NCBI RefSeq assembly: GCF_009687865.1
Contig: NZ_BLAE01000035.1
Span: 62,001-126,000, forward strand
DNA length: 64,000 nt
DNA from: Acrocarpospora macrocephala
GTDB lineage: Bacteria > Actinomycetota > Actinomycetes > Streptosporangiales > Streptosporangiaceae
Direction: 5' to 3'
Shown in pieces: positions 26,175 to 34,560 of the stretch. Each line of letters starts with the position of its first letter. Positions within the stretch are counted from its first letter, which is position 1. The notes beneath the pieces were generated by a model that was not told where the DNA came from, did not search any database, and saw only the letters and a program-made list of their open reading frames with translations. A program made the translations under genes and the position numbers.

Positions 26175-28088
26175 TCAGGAGTAGGCCTTGACTTCCAGCA
26201 GGCCGACCGAGCCGGCTCCGCTCTGCAGCGCGACCCGCAGCCGGGTCGTGCTGACCGCAGGGAACGTCACCCGGTTGTACGCGTTGAGCGCCACCGGATA
26301 GCTGCCCGCGATATCCACGTACGCGGTCCCGTTCCAGTACTGCAGCTTCCACGAAGCCGGCACCCGGACACCGCCGCCGTCATCGAAGAAGTACACCTCC
26401 GCGGAGCCGACCTGCTGCGCCGCGGGCCAGGTGAGCTGGGCCCACTGCGCGCCCGTCTGCGGCCAGGTGCCCCAGCGCGGATTGGCCGTGTCGTTGGACA
26501 GCGCGGGATCGATGCCGTCGTTCACCGCCGCCACGCTCTCCCACGGCGAGGTGTACGAGGCCGACGCCGTCGCGGTCCTGGCCAGGTTGACCGGGGTGGT
26601 CCCGCCGCCGGACACGGTGAGCTGGAAGGTCCGGGTGACCGGGGCGCTCTGCCGGTCGTAGTCCCGCAGCTGCACGGTGAAGCTCGCGGTGCCCGCGGTC
26701 GTGGGCGTACCGCTGATCGTGCCGGTGAAGCGGTCCAGGCTCAGCCCGGCCGGCAGCGCGCCGCCGACGACCTGCCAGTCGTAGAACGGCACCCCGCCCT
26801 GCGCGGCGAGCGTCTGCTGGTACGCGCTGCCCCGGGTGGCCTGCGGCAACGTCGTGGTGAGGATGGCCGGCGCGAGGAACGGCGTCAGGTTGCGGTTGAT
26901 CTTCCAGCCCGCGTTCTCCGCCACCAGCAGGGCGAGCTTGGTCAGCATCCACCTCCGGGTCGGGAACAGATGCGTCCAGCCGCCGCTCTGCCCGCTCAGC
27001 CGGTCCCAATAGCGCTGGTCACCGGGGATGTGGTAGCTGCTGTCCAGCGGCACGGGGTAGCCCTGGTACGCGACCACGTCCTGGTCATTCCCGCCGCCGG
27101 CCACGTAGGCGCGCATGCCCGCCCAGTCGCTGTGGAAGGCGACGGCGTGGCCGTACTCGTGCATGACCAGGCCGTGCACGTCCAGGACCGAGCCCTGGAT
27201 GGTGGTGCGATACCAGTCCTCGTCGGCCAGCGAGGTGAAGAGCTGCTTGCCGGCCTCGTCGTACTCGAAGATCATCGCCGTGGAGCGGTGCAGCGGACCG
27301 GGGACCTGTGTGCCGTTCCTGGTGTGGTATCGGCCGTTGTTCGCCGGGTAACCCGTCGAGTACGGGGTCTGGATGCCGCGGAAATACACGTACATGCCGG
27401 TGAACGCCGCGCCGTTGGTGACGTTGATGGTGTTCTGCCAGTCGTTGCCCGGCAGGTGGTTGTTGTCCGCCCCGGCGGCCACCGTGTCGAACGGCTGCAG
27501 GTCGAAGAAGCGGAACCAGTCCCGGACGGCCTCCTCCGCCGCGGTCCGGAAGGCGGCGTTGCCGAAGTACCCGGTGATCGTGTCGAAGCGGTAGTCGAAA
27601 TTGATCGGGATCGTGGGCTGGATCGCGGTCTTCTCGTCCTGCTGCACCCGGATCGGCATCGACTGCTGGTACGTCGCGCCACTCCCGTCCCGGATGTTCA
27701 GCCGCAGCGTGTAACTTTCATCGGCGCCGGGCCCGCGCTTGGAGTGGATCGCCAGCCGGAAGATCTTCTGCTCGGACGCGTTGGCGAACGTGAGCGTCTT
27801 GATCGCGCCGGTGGCGGTGAGCTGGCTGGGCAGGTCCATCATCAGGCGCGAGGTGCCCTCGGCTCTGAGCTCGATGCTGACCGGGAACGGCACGTCAGCC
27901 GGGGGGCGGACGGTCAGTTCGACGTACGGGTTGGCGAGGTAGCCCTGCCAGTCCACCAGCTTGACGCCGTAGCTGTTGACGTTGCGGCCGAACAGGTCGA
28001 TGACCTGCGCGGTTGGTGCGCTGTGGGCGGGGGGAACCCCCACGAGTAAGGCGGCGAGCATGGTCGCCACCACGGTGAGCCGTCTCAT
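26175..28088 (-). CDS. Secreted zinc metalloprotease with Ig-like and discoidin-type domains
   Basis: 637 aa. The signal peptide is MRRLTVVATMLAALLVGVPPAHS. A beta-sandwich N-terminal region precedes a zincin-type catalytic region with HEYGH at residues 310-314 and a further His at 319. A putative Ig/cadherin-like domain of the He_PIG type follows (GLSLDRFTGTISGTPTTAGTASFTVQLRD, ~430-490). The C-terminal ~135-residue discoidin-type domain closely resembles those of the two neighbouring glycosidases. A protease sharing a targeting domain and operator motif with arabinosidases suggests attack on plant glycoproteins such as extensins; this is inference. It is a separate transcription unit, with operator motif c just upstream and a terminator downstream. 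Confidence 0.82.
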   Translation of the reverse strand: MRRLTVVATMLAALLVGVPPAHSAPTAQVIDLFGRNVNSYGVKLVDWQGYLANPYVELTVRPPADVPFPVSIELRAEGTSRLMMDLPSQLTATGAIKTLTFANASEQKIFRLAIHSKRGPGADESYTLRLNIRDGSGATYQQSMPIRVQQDEKTAIQPTIPINFDYRFDTITGYFGNAAFRTAAEEAVRDWFRFFDLQPFDTVAAGADNNHLPGNDWQNTINVTNGAAFTGMYVYFRGIQTPYSTGYPANNGRYHTRNGTQVPGPLHRSTAMIFEYDEAGKQLFTSLADEDWYRTTIQGSVLDVHGLVMHEYGHAVAFHSDWAGMRAYVAGGGNDQDVVAYQGYPVPLDSSYHIPGDQRYWDRLSGQSGGWTHLFPTRRWMLTKLALLVAENAGWKINRNLTPFLAPAILTTTLPQATRGSAYQQTLAAQGGVPFYDWQVVGGALPAGLSLDRFTGTISGTPTTAGTASFTVQLRDYDRQSAPVTRTFQLTVSGGGTTPVNLARTATASASYTSPWESVAAVNDGIDPALSNDTANPRWGTWPQTGAQWAQLTWPAAQQVGSAEVYFFDDGGGVRVPASWKLQYWNGTAYVDIAGSYPVALNAYNRVTFPAVSTTRLRVALQSGAGSVGLLEVKAYS

Positions 28089-28110
28089 GGCCTGAGACCC
28101 TTTCCGTCGC

Positions 28111-28123
28111 GGAATAGGTTTTC
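28111..28123. promoter_or_regulatory. Locus-specific operator motif (site c, metalloprotease gene)
   Basis: GGAATAGGTTTTC, 22 bases before the metalloprotease start codon. It shares AGGTTTTC and the 5' GGAA with the other sites of the locus. Confidence 0.5.
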
Positions 28124-28142
28124 AGGCGCGGACGGTAAAGTG

Positions 28143-29159
28143 TCACACCGTACCGGTCAAGCTCGACTCTCGGATGATCAGGCGGCAGGGCATGCGGTGC
28201 ACGCCGGGCGTGGCCTTGCCGTCGATGGCGGCGAACAGGTGCTGGGCGGCCGTGCGGCCGAGGCGTTCCAGGTTCATGTCGATCGTGGTCAGCGGCGGGC
28301 GCGTCTCCGCGGAGAGCACCTCCCAGTTGTCGTAGCCGACCACGGCGATGTCGTCCGGGATCCGCCGGCCGCGCTCCCGCGCCGCCTCGATGAACCCGGC
28401 CGCTATCTGGTCGCTGCCGCACATCACCGCGTCCACCTCGTGCTTCAGCACGATCTCGGCCGCCTGCCGGCCCCAGCGCTGCGACCACACCCCGAACAGC
28501 GGCTGCCCGGCGACGAGCTCGAGCCCGGCCTCGGCCAGCGCGGCCTGGGTGCCCTCGGCCCGGTCCTGCGCCGCCCGGTAGTGGGTGGGCCCGGTCACGT
28601 GCGCGATCCGCCGCCGCCCCAGCGTGATCAGATGCTGGACGGCCATCTTCGCCCCCTCCACGTCGTCGGGCACGAACGACACGTCGTCGGGGTCGTCCGA
28701 AGGCGCGTACGCGTAGACCACCGGAAGCGGCAGGTTCCGGCTGATCGACGGGCGCGGGTCGGTGCTCTCGCCCACCACGATCAGCCCGTCCACCCGCCGC
28801 GCCAGCAGCGTGCGCAGGTGGTGCTGCTCGCGGATCGAGTCGCCGCGCGCGTCGCAGAGCATCACCGACATCTCCCCGGCCCCGAACGCGTCCTCCGCGC
28901 CGAGCAGCACCGGGATGCCGAACCGGCCCACGCTGTCGCTGGTGAGCAGCCCGACCGTCCTGGTCTGCCCGGAGATCAAGCTCCTGGCCAGCGCGTTCGG
29001 CTGGAACGACAGCTCCTCCGCGGCCACCAGCACCCGCTGCCTGGTTTCGTCGCGCACCTGCCCGCGCCCGTTGAGTGCCTTGGACGCCGTCGCGATCGAC
29101 ACGCCAGCGAGGGCGGCCACGTCGTTGATCGTGGCCGCTCGTGGTCGGCGAGGAGTCAT
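28143..29159 (-). CDS. LacI family transcriptional regulator
   Basis: 338 aa. The N-terminal LacI helix-turn-helix with hinge helix spans residues 8-60 (ATINDVAALAGVSIATASKALNGRG...FQPNALARSLISGQTRTVGLL). The periplasmic-binding-protein-like sugar-sensing domain follows (HVTGPTHYRAAQDRAEG, DAVMCGSDQIAAGFIEAARERG). The ATG at 29159 starts right before MTPRRPRAATINDV; the longer open frame is not needed. It sits between the metalloprotease and the divergent importer. A motif (GAAAGCCTTTTC) just upstream suggests autoregulation. Probably the local repressor, released by an arabino-sugar. Confidence 0.92.
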   Translation of the reverse strand: MTPRRPRAATINDVAALAGVSIATASKALNGRGQVRDETRQRVLVAAEELSFQPNALARSLISGQTRTVGLLTSDSVGRFGIPVLLGAEDAFGAGEMSVMLCDARGDSIREQHHLRTLLARRVDGLIVVGESTDPRPSISRNLPLPVVYAYAPSDDPDDVSFVPDDVEGAKMAVQHLITLGRRRIAHVTGPTHYRAAQDRAEGTQAALAEAGLELVAGQPLFGVWSQRWGRQAAEIVLKHEVDAVMCGSDQIAAGFIEAARERGRRIPDDIAVVGYDNWEVLSAETRPPLTTIDMNLERLGRTAAQHLFAAIDGKATPGVHRMPCRLIIRESSLTGTV

Positions 29160-29163
29160 CAGC

Positions 29164-29175
29164 GAAAGCCTTTTC
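29164..29175. promoter_or_regulatory. Locus-specific operator motif (site e, lacI-type gene)
   Basis: GAAAGCCTTTTC, 5-16 bases upstream of the LacI-type gene's ATG: a degenerate member of the locus motif, fitting autoregulation. Confidence 0.4.
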
Positions 29176-29255
29176 TGTTGGTATGGGATCGTTATCCTAG
29201 CCCGATTTCGCAGACCATAACCCCAGTTGGGCCTTGCGGGCAACCCGGGCCCCCC

Positions 29256-29284
29256 TTGACACTGTCTCATGTTGCGTTTACGTT
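29256..29284 (+). promoter_or_regulatory. Promoter of the sugar ABC importer operon
   Basis: TTGACA (29256-29261), a 17-bp spacer, then TACGTT (29279-29284) as -10. The -10 lies inside operator site d, the expected geometry for repression by a LacI protein. Confidence 0.6.
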
Positions 29285-29299
29285 TCCGAAAACCTTTTC
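29275..29299. promoter_or_regulatory. Locus-specific operator motif (site d, importer promoter)
   Basis: On the plus strand it reads GTTTACGTTTCCGAAAACC, then TTTTCA. It matches the site upstream of the GH43 gene at 23 of about 25 positions in the opposite orientation. It overlaps the -10 element of the importer promoter. Confidence 0.65.
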
Positions 29300-29331
29300 A
29301 GTGTGCTTCGGGGGATGCAGAGGAGAGAACT

Positions 29332-30597
29332 ATGGATATGCCTCGACGCCTCGGCGCGCTGCTCGCCGCCGCGCTGCTGGCCACCGCGTGCGGTGGTGGC
29401 GGCGGTGCCGAGAGTCCACCGGCGGCCAATCAGAGTCAGGCCCCGGTGACGATCAAGGTGTGGACCCGGGCTGCTACCGAGTCCCACACGAAGGCCCTGG
29501 CCGACGCCTACAACGCGTCGCACACCAACAAGGTCGAGGTGACGGCGTACCCGAACGAGGAGTACCCCGCCAAGATCGCGACCGCGGCCGGCGGCAAGAA
29601 CCTGCCCGACCTGTTCGCCTCCGACGTCGTGTTCGCCCCCAACTACGTCTCGCAGGGCCTGTGGATCGACGTCACCGAGCGGTTCGGCGCGCTGCCCTTC
29701 AAGGACAAGGTCGCCCCCGCGCACATCAAGGAAGCCACCGTGGACGGGAAGATCTACGCGGTCCCGCACACGGTTGACACTTCCGTGCTGTTCATGAACA
29801 AGGCCCTGTACACGAAGGCGGGCCTCGACCCGGAGAAGCCCCCGACCTCGCTGAAGGAGATGGCCGAGCAGGCCACCACCATCCGGGAGAAGGTCGGCGG
29901 CGACACCTACGGCACCTACTTCGGCGGCAACTGCGGCGGGTGCACCTTGTTCACGTTCTGGCCGTCGGTGTGGGCCGGGGGCGGCGACGTGATGAACCCC
30001 GAAGGAACCCAGTCCACCGTGGACGCGGGGCCGATGGGGGCGGTGTTCGACGTGTACCGCAAGCTGTTCGAGGCCGGAGTGGCCGCGCCCGGCTCCAAGG
30101 AGGAGAACGGCACCACCTGGCTGGGCGCGCTTCAGGCGGGCAACATCGGCGTCGCCCCTGGTCCCTCCGCGTGGCTCGGGTTGCTGGAGGAGAAGGGCAT
30201 CGACGTCGGCGTCGCGCCCATCCCCGGCGTCGATGGCGGCACCTCCACGTTCGTCGGCGGTGACGTGATCGGCATCAGCGCGACCTCGACGCAGGCCGAC
30301 GCGGCGTGGGACTTCCTCGCCTTCACCCTCTCCGACCAGGTGCAGAGCGACCTGCAGACCAAGAGCAGGACCACGGTCGCCCGTACCGACCTGACCGCGA
30401 GTGACCCCCGCGTGCAGACCATGAACGAGGTGATGGCGGTGGGGCGCACGCCGTACGCGCTGAAGTTCAACGAGTCCTACAACGACTCGCAGAGCCCGTG
30501 GCTGAAGACCCTGCGGGACGCGCTGTTCGGCGCGGATCCGGCGGCGGCGCTCAAGGCGGGCGCAGGGACGATCACGGCTTCACTCAACCAGCAGTAG
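29332..30597 (+). CDS. Sugar ABC transporter substrate-binding lipoprotein
   Basis: 421 aa. Lipoprotein signal with lipobox LLATAC (MPRRLGALLAAALLATACGGGGG). The family-1 extracellular solute-binding domain is typical (TIKVWTRAATESHTKALADAYNASH, VDTSVLFMNKALYTKAGLDPEKPPTSLKEM, FVGGDVIGISATSTQADAAWDFLAF). It captures oligosaccharides for the two permeases downstream. The ATG at 29332 follows GGAGAGAACT. No ATPase gene is in the operon; as in many actinobacterial sugar importers, a shared MsiK-type ATPase elsewhere is probably used. Confidence 0.92.
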   Translation: MDMPRRLGALLAAALLATACGGGGGAESPPAANQSQAPVTIKVWTRAATESHTKALADAYNASHTNKVEVTAYPNEEYPAKIATAAGGKNLPDLFASDVVFAPNYVSQGLWIDVTERFGALPFKDKVAPAHIKEATVDGKIYAVPHTVDTSVLFMNKALYTKAGLDPEKPPTSLKEMAEQATTIREKVGGDTYGTYFGGNCGGCTLFTFWPSVWAGGGDVMNPEGTQSTVDAGPMGAVFDVYRKLFEAGVAAPGSKEENGTTWLGALQAGNIGVAPGPSAWLGLLEEKGIDVGVAPIPGVDGGTSTFVGGDVIGISATSTQADAAWDFLAFTLSDQVQSDLQTKSRTTVARTDLTASDPRVQTMNEVMAVGRTPYALKFNESYNDSQSPWLKTLRDALFGADPAAALKAGAGTITASLNQQ

Positions 30598-30645
30598 CGG
30601 ACTCGCCGGCGCTCCGGGATCTCCGGGGCGCCGGCAGGAGAACGA

Positions 30646-31578
30646 ATGACCAACCTTCTCGAACGCGTCCGGCCTGCCCAGGCCGCCGCGCACGCCCGCT
30701 TCCGGCGCCGCCGCTCACCCGGCCTGGCCGGGCTCGCCTACGCGGCCCCGGCAGCGGTGATCGTCGCCCTGTTCTTCCTGTTCCCGCTCGGGTTGGTCGT
30801 GTGGATGTCGCTGAACAAGTGGCCCCTGCTCGGGCCGCCCACGTTCAACGCGCCCACCAACTACGCCCAGATCGCCGACAACGCGCTCGTTCTGGACGCG
30901 GTGGTCTTCACCCTGAAGTACACGGCCGTCGTCACCGTTCTGCTGTTTTCCATCTCGTTCGGGCTGGCGCTGCTGATCCAGAACCGCCGTCCCGGCGTCG
31001 GGTTCTTCCGCGGCGCGTTCTTCCTGCCCGCCGCGGTCGGCTGGGCGACGGCCACGCTGCTGTTCTTCGGCCTGCTCAGCGACCAGATCGGCCCGATCAA
31101 CGACATCCTCCAGTGGGTCGGCCTGATCGACGCGCCCGTGTCGTGGACGGCCGGGGACCCGGGGCTCGCCTTCGGCTCCACGGTCACCCTGGTCATCTGG
31201 CGGTGGGCCGGCTTCAACATGCTGATCCTGCTCACCGGGCTCCAGGCCATCCCCACCGAGCTCTACGAAGCGGCCCGGGTGGACGGCGCGTCCGCCTTCC
31301 ACGCGTTCCGCCGGATCACGCTGCCGCTGATGCGGCCCACCATCGCGCTGGTGCTCTGCCTGATGATCACCGGTTCGCTGCTCGGCTTCGAGCAGTTCTA
31401 CATCCTCACCCGCGGCGGCCCCGGCAGCAGCACCACGTCGGTGGTGATGGTCATCGTCCGGGAGGCCTTCATCCGCTTCAACCTGGGCTCGGCTGCGGCA
31501 ATGTCGGTGCTCGTCCTCGCGGCGCTGGTGCTGCTGAACGCGCTCCAGCTCGCCTTCATCCGGCGGAAGACGTCATGA
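30646..31578 (+). CDS. Sugar ABC transporter permease (MalF type)
   Basis: 310 aa with six predicted membrane helices. The first is AAPAAVIVALFFLFPLGLVVWMSL. The EAA loop that docks the ATPase is ELYEAARVDGASAFHAFRRITLPLMRP. It follows the binding-protein gene by 48 bases and overlaps the next permease by 4 bases (ATGA). It pairs with the MalG-type permease to form the channel. Confidence 0.93.
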   Translation: MTNLLERVRPAQAAAHARFRRRRSPGLAGLAYAAPAAVIVALFFLFPLGLVVWMSLNKWPLLGPPTFNAPTNYAQIADNALVLDAVVFTLKYTAVVTVLLFSISFGLALLIQNRRPGVGFFRGAFFLPAAVGWATATLLFFGLLSDQIGPINDILQWVGLIDAPVSWTAGDPGLAFGSTVTLVIWRWAGFNMLILLTGLQAIPTELYEAARVDGASAFHAFRRITLPLMRPTIALVLCLMITGSLLGFEQFYILTRGGPGSSTTSVVMVIVREAFIRFNLGSAAAMSVLVLAALVLLNALQLAFIRRKTS

Positions 31579-32363
31579 AACGACCCACGTACTACGTCAG
31601 CATGGCCATCCTGTCGCTGTTCTTCGTCTACCCGATCGTGTGGAGCGGCTGGTCGTCCATCCGGCTCGGCGACGCCTTCAGCCTGGACAGTTACCGCAAG
31701 CTCGCCGACTACGGCGAAGGCGTCGGCACCTATCTCACCAACACCGTCATCCTGGTTCTGCTCACCGTAGGTGGCACGCTCATCGTCGCCACCTTCGCCG
31801 GGTACGCCTTCGCCCGCTTCCGCTTCCCCGGCCGGGGGCTGCTGTTCGTGCTGATCCTGGCCATCCTGATGGTTCCGTACCCGACCATCCTCATCCCGCT
31901 TTATGTGCTGCTGGGCTGGTTCGGGCTCCAGGACTCCCTGCTCGGCCTGGCGCTCGTCATGATCATGTTCCAGCTGCCGTTCGCCGTCTTCATGATGCGC
32001 AACGCCTTCGAATCCGTGCCCCGCACCCTCGACGAAGCCGCCATGATGGACGGCTGCGGCAGCTTCGGCGCGCTGGTCAGGGTCCTGCTGCCCGCCGTCG
32101 TGCCCGGCCTGGTGACCGTCGGCCTGTTCGCGTTCCTGGCCTCGTGGAACGACTACGTGGCCCCGCTCATCCTGATCAGCTCCAACGATCGCTTCACCCT
32201 GCCGGTCGCCGTGGTCAACATGCGCCTGCACGACTTCGGCGCCGTCGATTACCCCACCATGCAGGCCGGCGTGGTGTTCATGGCCTTACCCTGCCTGGCC
32301 ATCTTCCTCCTCCTCCAGCGCTACTACGTGCGCGGATTCATGTCGGGAGCTTTGCGTGGTTAA
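31575..32363 (+). CDS. Sugar ABC transporter permease (MalG type)
   Basis: 262 aa, six membrane helices (ILSLFFVYPIVWSGW..., LLFVLILAILMVPYPTILIPLYVLL). The EAA motif is TLDEAAMMDGCGSFGALVRVLLPAVVP. ATG 31575 overlaps the previous stop; the much longer open frame upstream is a shadow of the other genes. It overlaps the GH127 gene start by 8 bases, linking import to intracellular hydrolysis. Confidence 0.93.
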   Translation: MKRPTYYVSMAILSLFFVYPIVWSGWSSIRLGDAFSLDSYRKLADYGEGVGTYLTNTVILVLLTVGGTLIVATFAGYAFARFRFPGRGLLFVLILAILMVPYPTILIPLYVLLGWFGLQDSLLGLALVMIMFQLPFAVFMMRNAFESVPRTLDEAAMMDGCGSFGALVRVLLPAVVPGLVTVGLFAFLASWNDYVAPLILISSNDRFTLPVAVVNMRLHDFGAVDYPTMQAGVVFMALPCLAIFLLLQRYYVRGFMSGALRG

Positions 32364-34047
32364 CCCAGTCGTTCCATCCAATGGCGTGCTCACCCCTCTC
32401 GGCCTCGACGCTGTACGGCTGTCGCCCGGCTTCTGGGGGGACCTGCGCGAACTCAACCAAGAAGTGATCATCGGCCACTGCCTGGACTGGATGGAGAAAC
32501 TCGGCTGGATCGGCAACTTTCGCGGCGAGCCCGCGCGCGGGCGCGAATTCGCCGACTCCGAGGTGTACAAGCTGCTCGAAGGCATGGCGTGGGCGCGTGA
32601 TCCGCGTTTCGACGAGCTGGCCGAGACGGTGGTGGCGGCGCAGGAGCCCGATGGATATCTCAATACGCGCTGGAGTGGGGATCGGTATCGGGATTTCGAG
32701 TGGGGGCATGAGCTTTACTGCTATGGCCATATGATCCAGGCCGGCGTGGCGCGGTGGCGCACGTCGGGGGAACATGCGTTCACGGATACGGTACGGCGTG
32801 TTGCCGATCATGTGTGCCAGCGTTTTATGGACAGTGCCGAGGTGTGCGGGCATCCAGAGATTGAGATGGCGCTGGTCGAGCTTTATCGGGTGACCGGGGC
32901 TGAGCGTTATCTGGAGATGGCGCGGCGTTTCGTCGAGCGGCGGGGTGGGCCCGCGCTGGCGGAGGTGGAGTTCGGGCGGGCCTATTTCCAGGACGATATG
33001 TCGGTTCGTGAGGCGGAGGTGTTTCGCGGGCATGCCGTGCGGGCGATGTATCTGGCCTGCGGGACGGTGGATGTGGCCGTGGAGACGGGGGATACCGAAC
33101 TGCTGGCCGCGGTGGAAGCGCAGTGGGAGAGGACGATCGCCCGGCGTACGCATCTGACCGGCGGGATGGGGTCGCGGCATTCCGGGGAGTCGTTCGGGGA
33201 TGATTTCGAGTTGCCGCCGGATCGGGCGTATTCGGAGACGTGTGCGGCGGTCGGGTCGGTGATGTTGTCCCATCGGCTGTTGCTCGCGACTGGGCGGCGG
33301 CGGTATGCGGAGCAGGCCGAACGCACGTTGTACAACGTGGTCGCGGCTTCGCCTGCTTCGGATGGGAGGTCGTTCTTCTATACGAATCCGTTGCAGGTTC
33401 GGGTGCCGGGACAGGCGGCGGAAGGGGTGAATCCGCGCGCGGAGGGGGCGTTGCGTGCGCCGTGGTTCGCGGTGTCGTGTTGCCCGAACAATCTGGCGCG
33501 GACGTTCGCGTCGTTGCCCGCGTATGTGGCGACTGGGACGTCGGAGGGGATCCAGATCCATCATCCGACCCCGAGCGAAATTTCCCACGATGGGCTGGAA
33601 TTGCGGGTCGAAACCGGATACCCGTGGGAGGGCGGGGTCGCCGTGCACGTGGTGTCGGCGCCCGCCGAGCCTCGGCGGATCAGCGTGGGCGAGCATGCGG
33701 ACCTGCGGGTCTGGGCCCCCGGGGATGTGTTCGCCGTTGATCTCGATGTCCGGCCGCGGTGGGTTCGGCCGGATCCGCGGGTGGACGCGGTGCGCGGGTG
33801 CGTGGCGGTCGAACGCGGCCCGCTCGTGTACTGCGCGGAGTCACCGGAGGGTGGGCCTTCCCTGGAGCTCGTCCACGTCGATGCCGAAGTCCCCCCTCAA
33901 GAAGACGTGGTGGATGGCGTTGTGGAGCTTGACGTGCAGGCCGCCACTCTCGGGGAGGCCGAGGAGTTGACGTTGCGGCTGGTGCCCTACCACCGGTGGG
34001 GGAATCGCGGTCCGGCGACTATGCGGGTGTGGATGCCGGGCATGTGA
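32356..34047 (+). CDS. GH127 family beta-L-arabinofuranosidase (cytoplasmic)
   Basis: 563 aa, no signal peptide. The GH127 (alpha/alpha)6 barrel and beta domains are present. The zinc/thiolate site matches characterised HypBA1: Glu294 and Cys296 (YSETCAAVG), Cys375 and Cys376 (FAVSCCPNN). In that family the first Cys of the CC pair is the nucleophile. The segments PDGYLNTRW and HELYCYGHMIQAG are family-typical. The enzyme cleaves beta-L-arabinofuranosyl linkages such as those of hydroxyproline-rich plant glycoproteins. GTG start within the permease gene (8-base overlap). Codon use in 32640-33600 is less GC-biased at third positions than in the neighbours, perhaps a sign of separate ancestry. 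Confidence 0.92.
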   Translation: MVNPVVPSNGVLTPLGLDAVRLSPGFWGDLRELNQEVIIGHCLDWMEKLGWIGNFRGEPARGREFADSEVYKLLEGMAWARDPRFDELAETVVAAQEPDGYLNTRWSGDRYRDFEWGHELYCYGHMIQAGVARWRTSGEHAFTDTVRRVADHVCQRFMDSAEVCGHPEIEMALVELYRVTGAERYLEMARRFVERRGGPALAEVEFGRAYFQDDMSVREAEVFRGHAVRAMYLACGTVDVAVETGDTELLAAVEAQWERTIARRTHLTGGMGSRHSGESFGDDFELPPDRAYSETCAAVGSVMLSHRLLLATGRRRYAEQAERTLYNVVAASPASDGRSFFYTNPLQVRVPGQAAEGVNPRAEGALRAPWFAVSCCPNNLARTFASLPAYVATGTSEGIQIHHPTPSEISHDGLELRVETGYPWEGGVAVHVVSAPAEPRRISVGEHADLRVWAPGDVFAVDLDVRPRWVRPDPRVDAVRGCVAVERGPLVYCAESPEGGPSLELVHVDAEVPPQEDVVDGVVELDVQAATLGEAEELTLRLVPYHRWGNRGPATMRVWMPGM

Positions 34048-34078
34048 CGACCGTGGATGACGCCGCCCAGATGGGCCG

Positions 34079-34537
34079 TCACGGGTGTTCGCCGACGAGG
34101 TTGTTGATCCAGGAGAGGTGGTCCTGGATGTCGGCGCGTCTGCGGTCGGCCTGCTGGCGGCGGACCTCCAGGTCGCGGGCGTGCTCCTGTTCGGTCACCA
34201 GGAGGATCTCCGCGGCCCGGCGCAGTCGTTCGCGCAGTTCGAGTTCCAGGTCGCGGGCGCGGGCCTCGGCCTCGGCGATGATCGACTCGGCCTGCCGCTG
34301 GGCCGTCGCGATCACTTCGGCTCCGCCCTGCCAGCTGGGCGCGAGCGCCGTGCTGCACAGACCGCACCGCGCTTTCAGCTGCTCGTAGTCCCGGTGCAGG
34401 CGGCTGAGACTGCATTGCACTTCACCCAGGAACATGTCGACCTCCGCGAGGTCATAACCCTCCCGGAGCCGGCTGGTGGAGAAGACCTTGTTGCGGACGT
34501 CCTCCGCGGTCAGCACGCCGTCGTATCCCTCGCCCAT
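34079..34537 (-). CDS. DivIVA-domain coiled-coil protein
   Basis: 152 aa. The N-terminal DivIVA/Wag31-type domain covers residues ~9-45 (LTAEDVRNKVFSTSRLREGYDLAEVDMFLGEV, matching F-x-x-x-R-x-x-x-GY-x-x-x-EVD-x-FL). A predicted long coiled coil rich in Glu/Arg/Ala follows (AEAEARARDLELELRERLRRAAEI). ATG 34537 follows GGAAAGGAG. DivIVA proteins sense negatively curved membrane and organise poles and septa in actinobacteria. It is co-transcribed 23 bases downstream of the ZIP/IHF-like fusion, which suggests a shared role at the membrane. Confidence 0.86.
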   Translation of the reverse strand: MGEGYDGVLTAEDVRNKVFSTSRLREGYDLAEVDMFLGEVQCSLSRLHRDYEQLKARCGLCSTALAPSWQGGAEVIATAQRQAESIIAEAEARARDLELELRERLRRAAEILLVTEQEHARDLEVRRQQADRRRADIQDHLSWINNLVGEHP

Positions 34538-34560
34538 AACGGTCTCCTTTCGGGAAGCGC

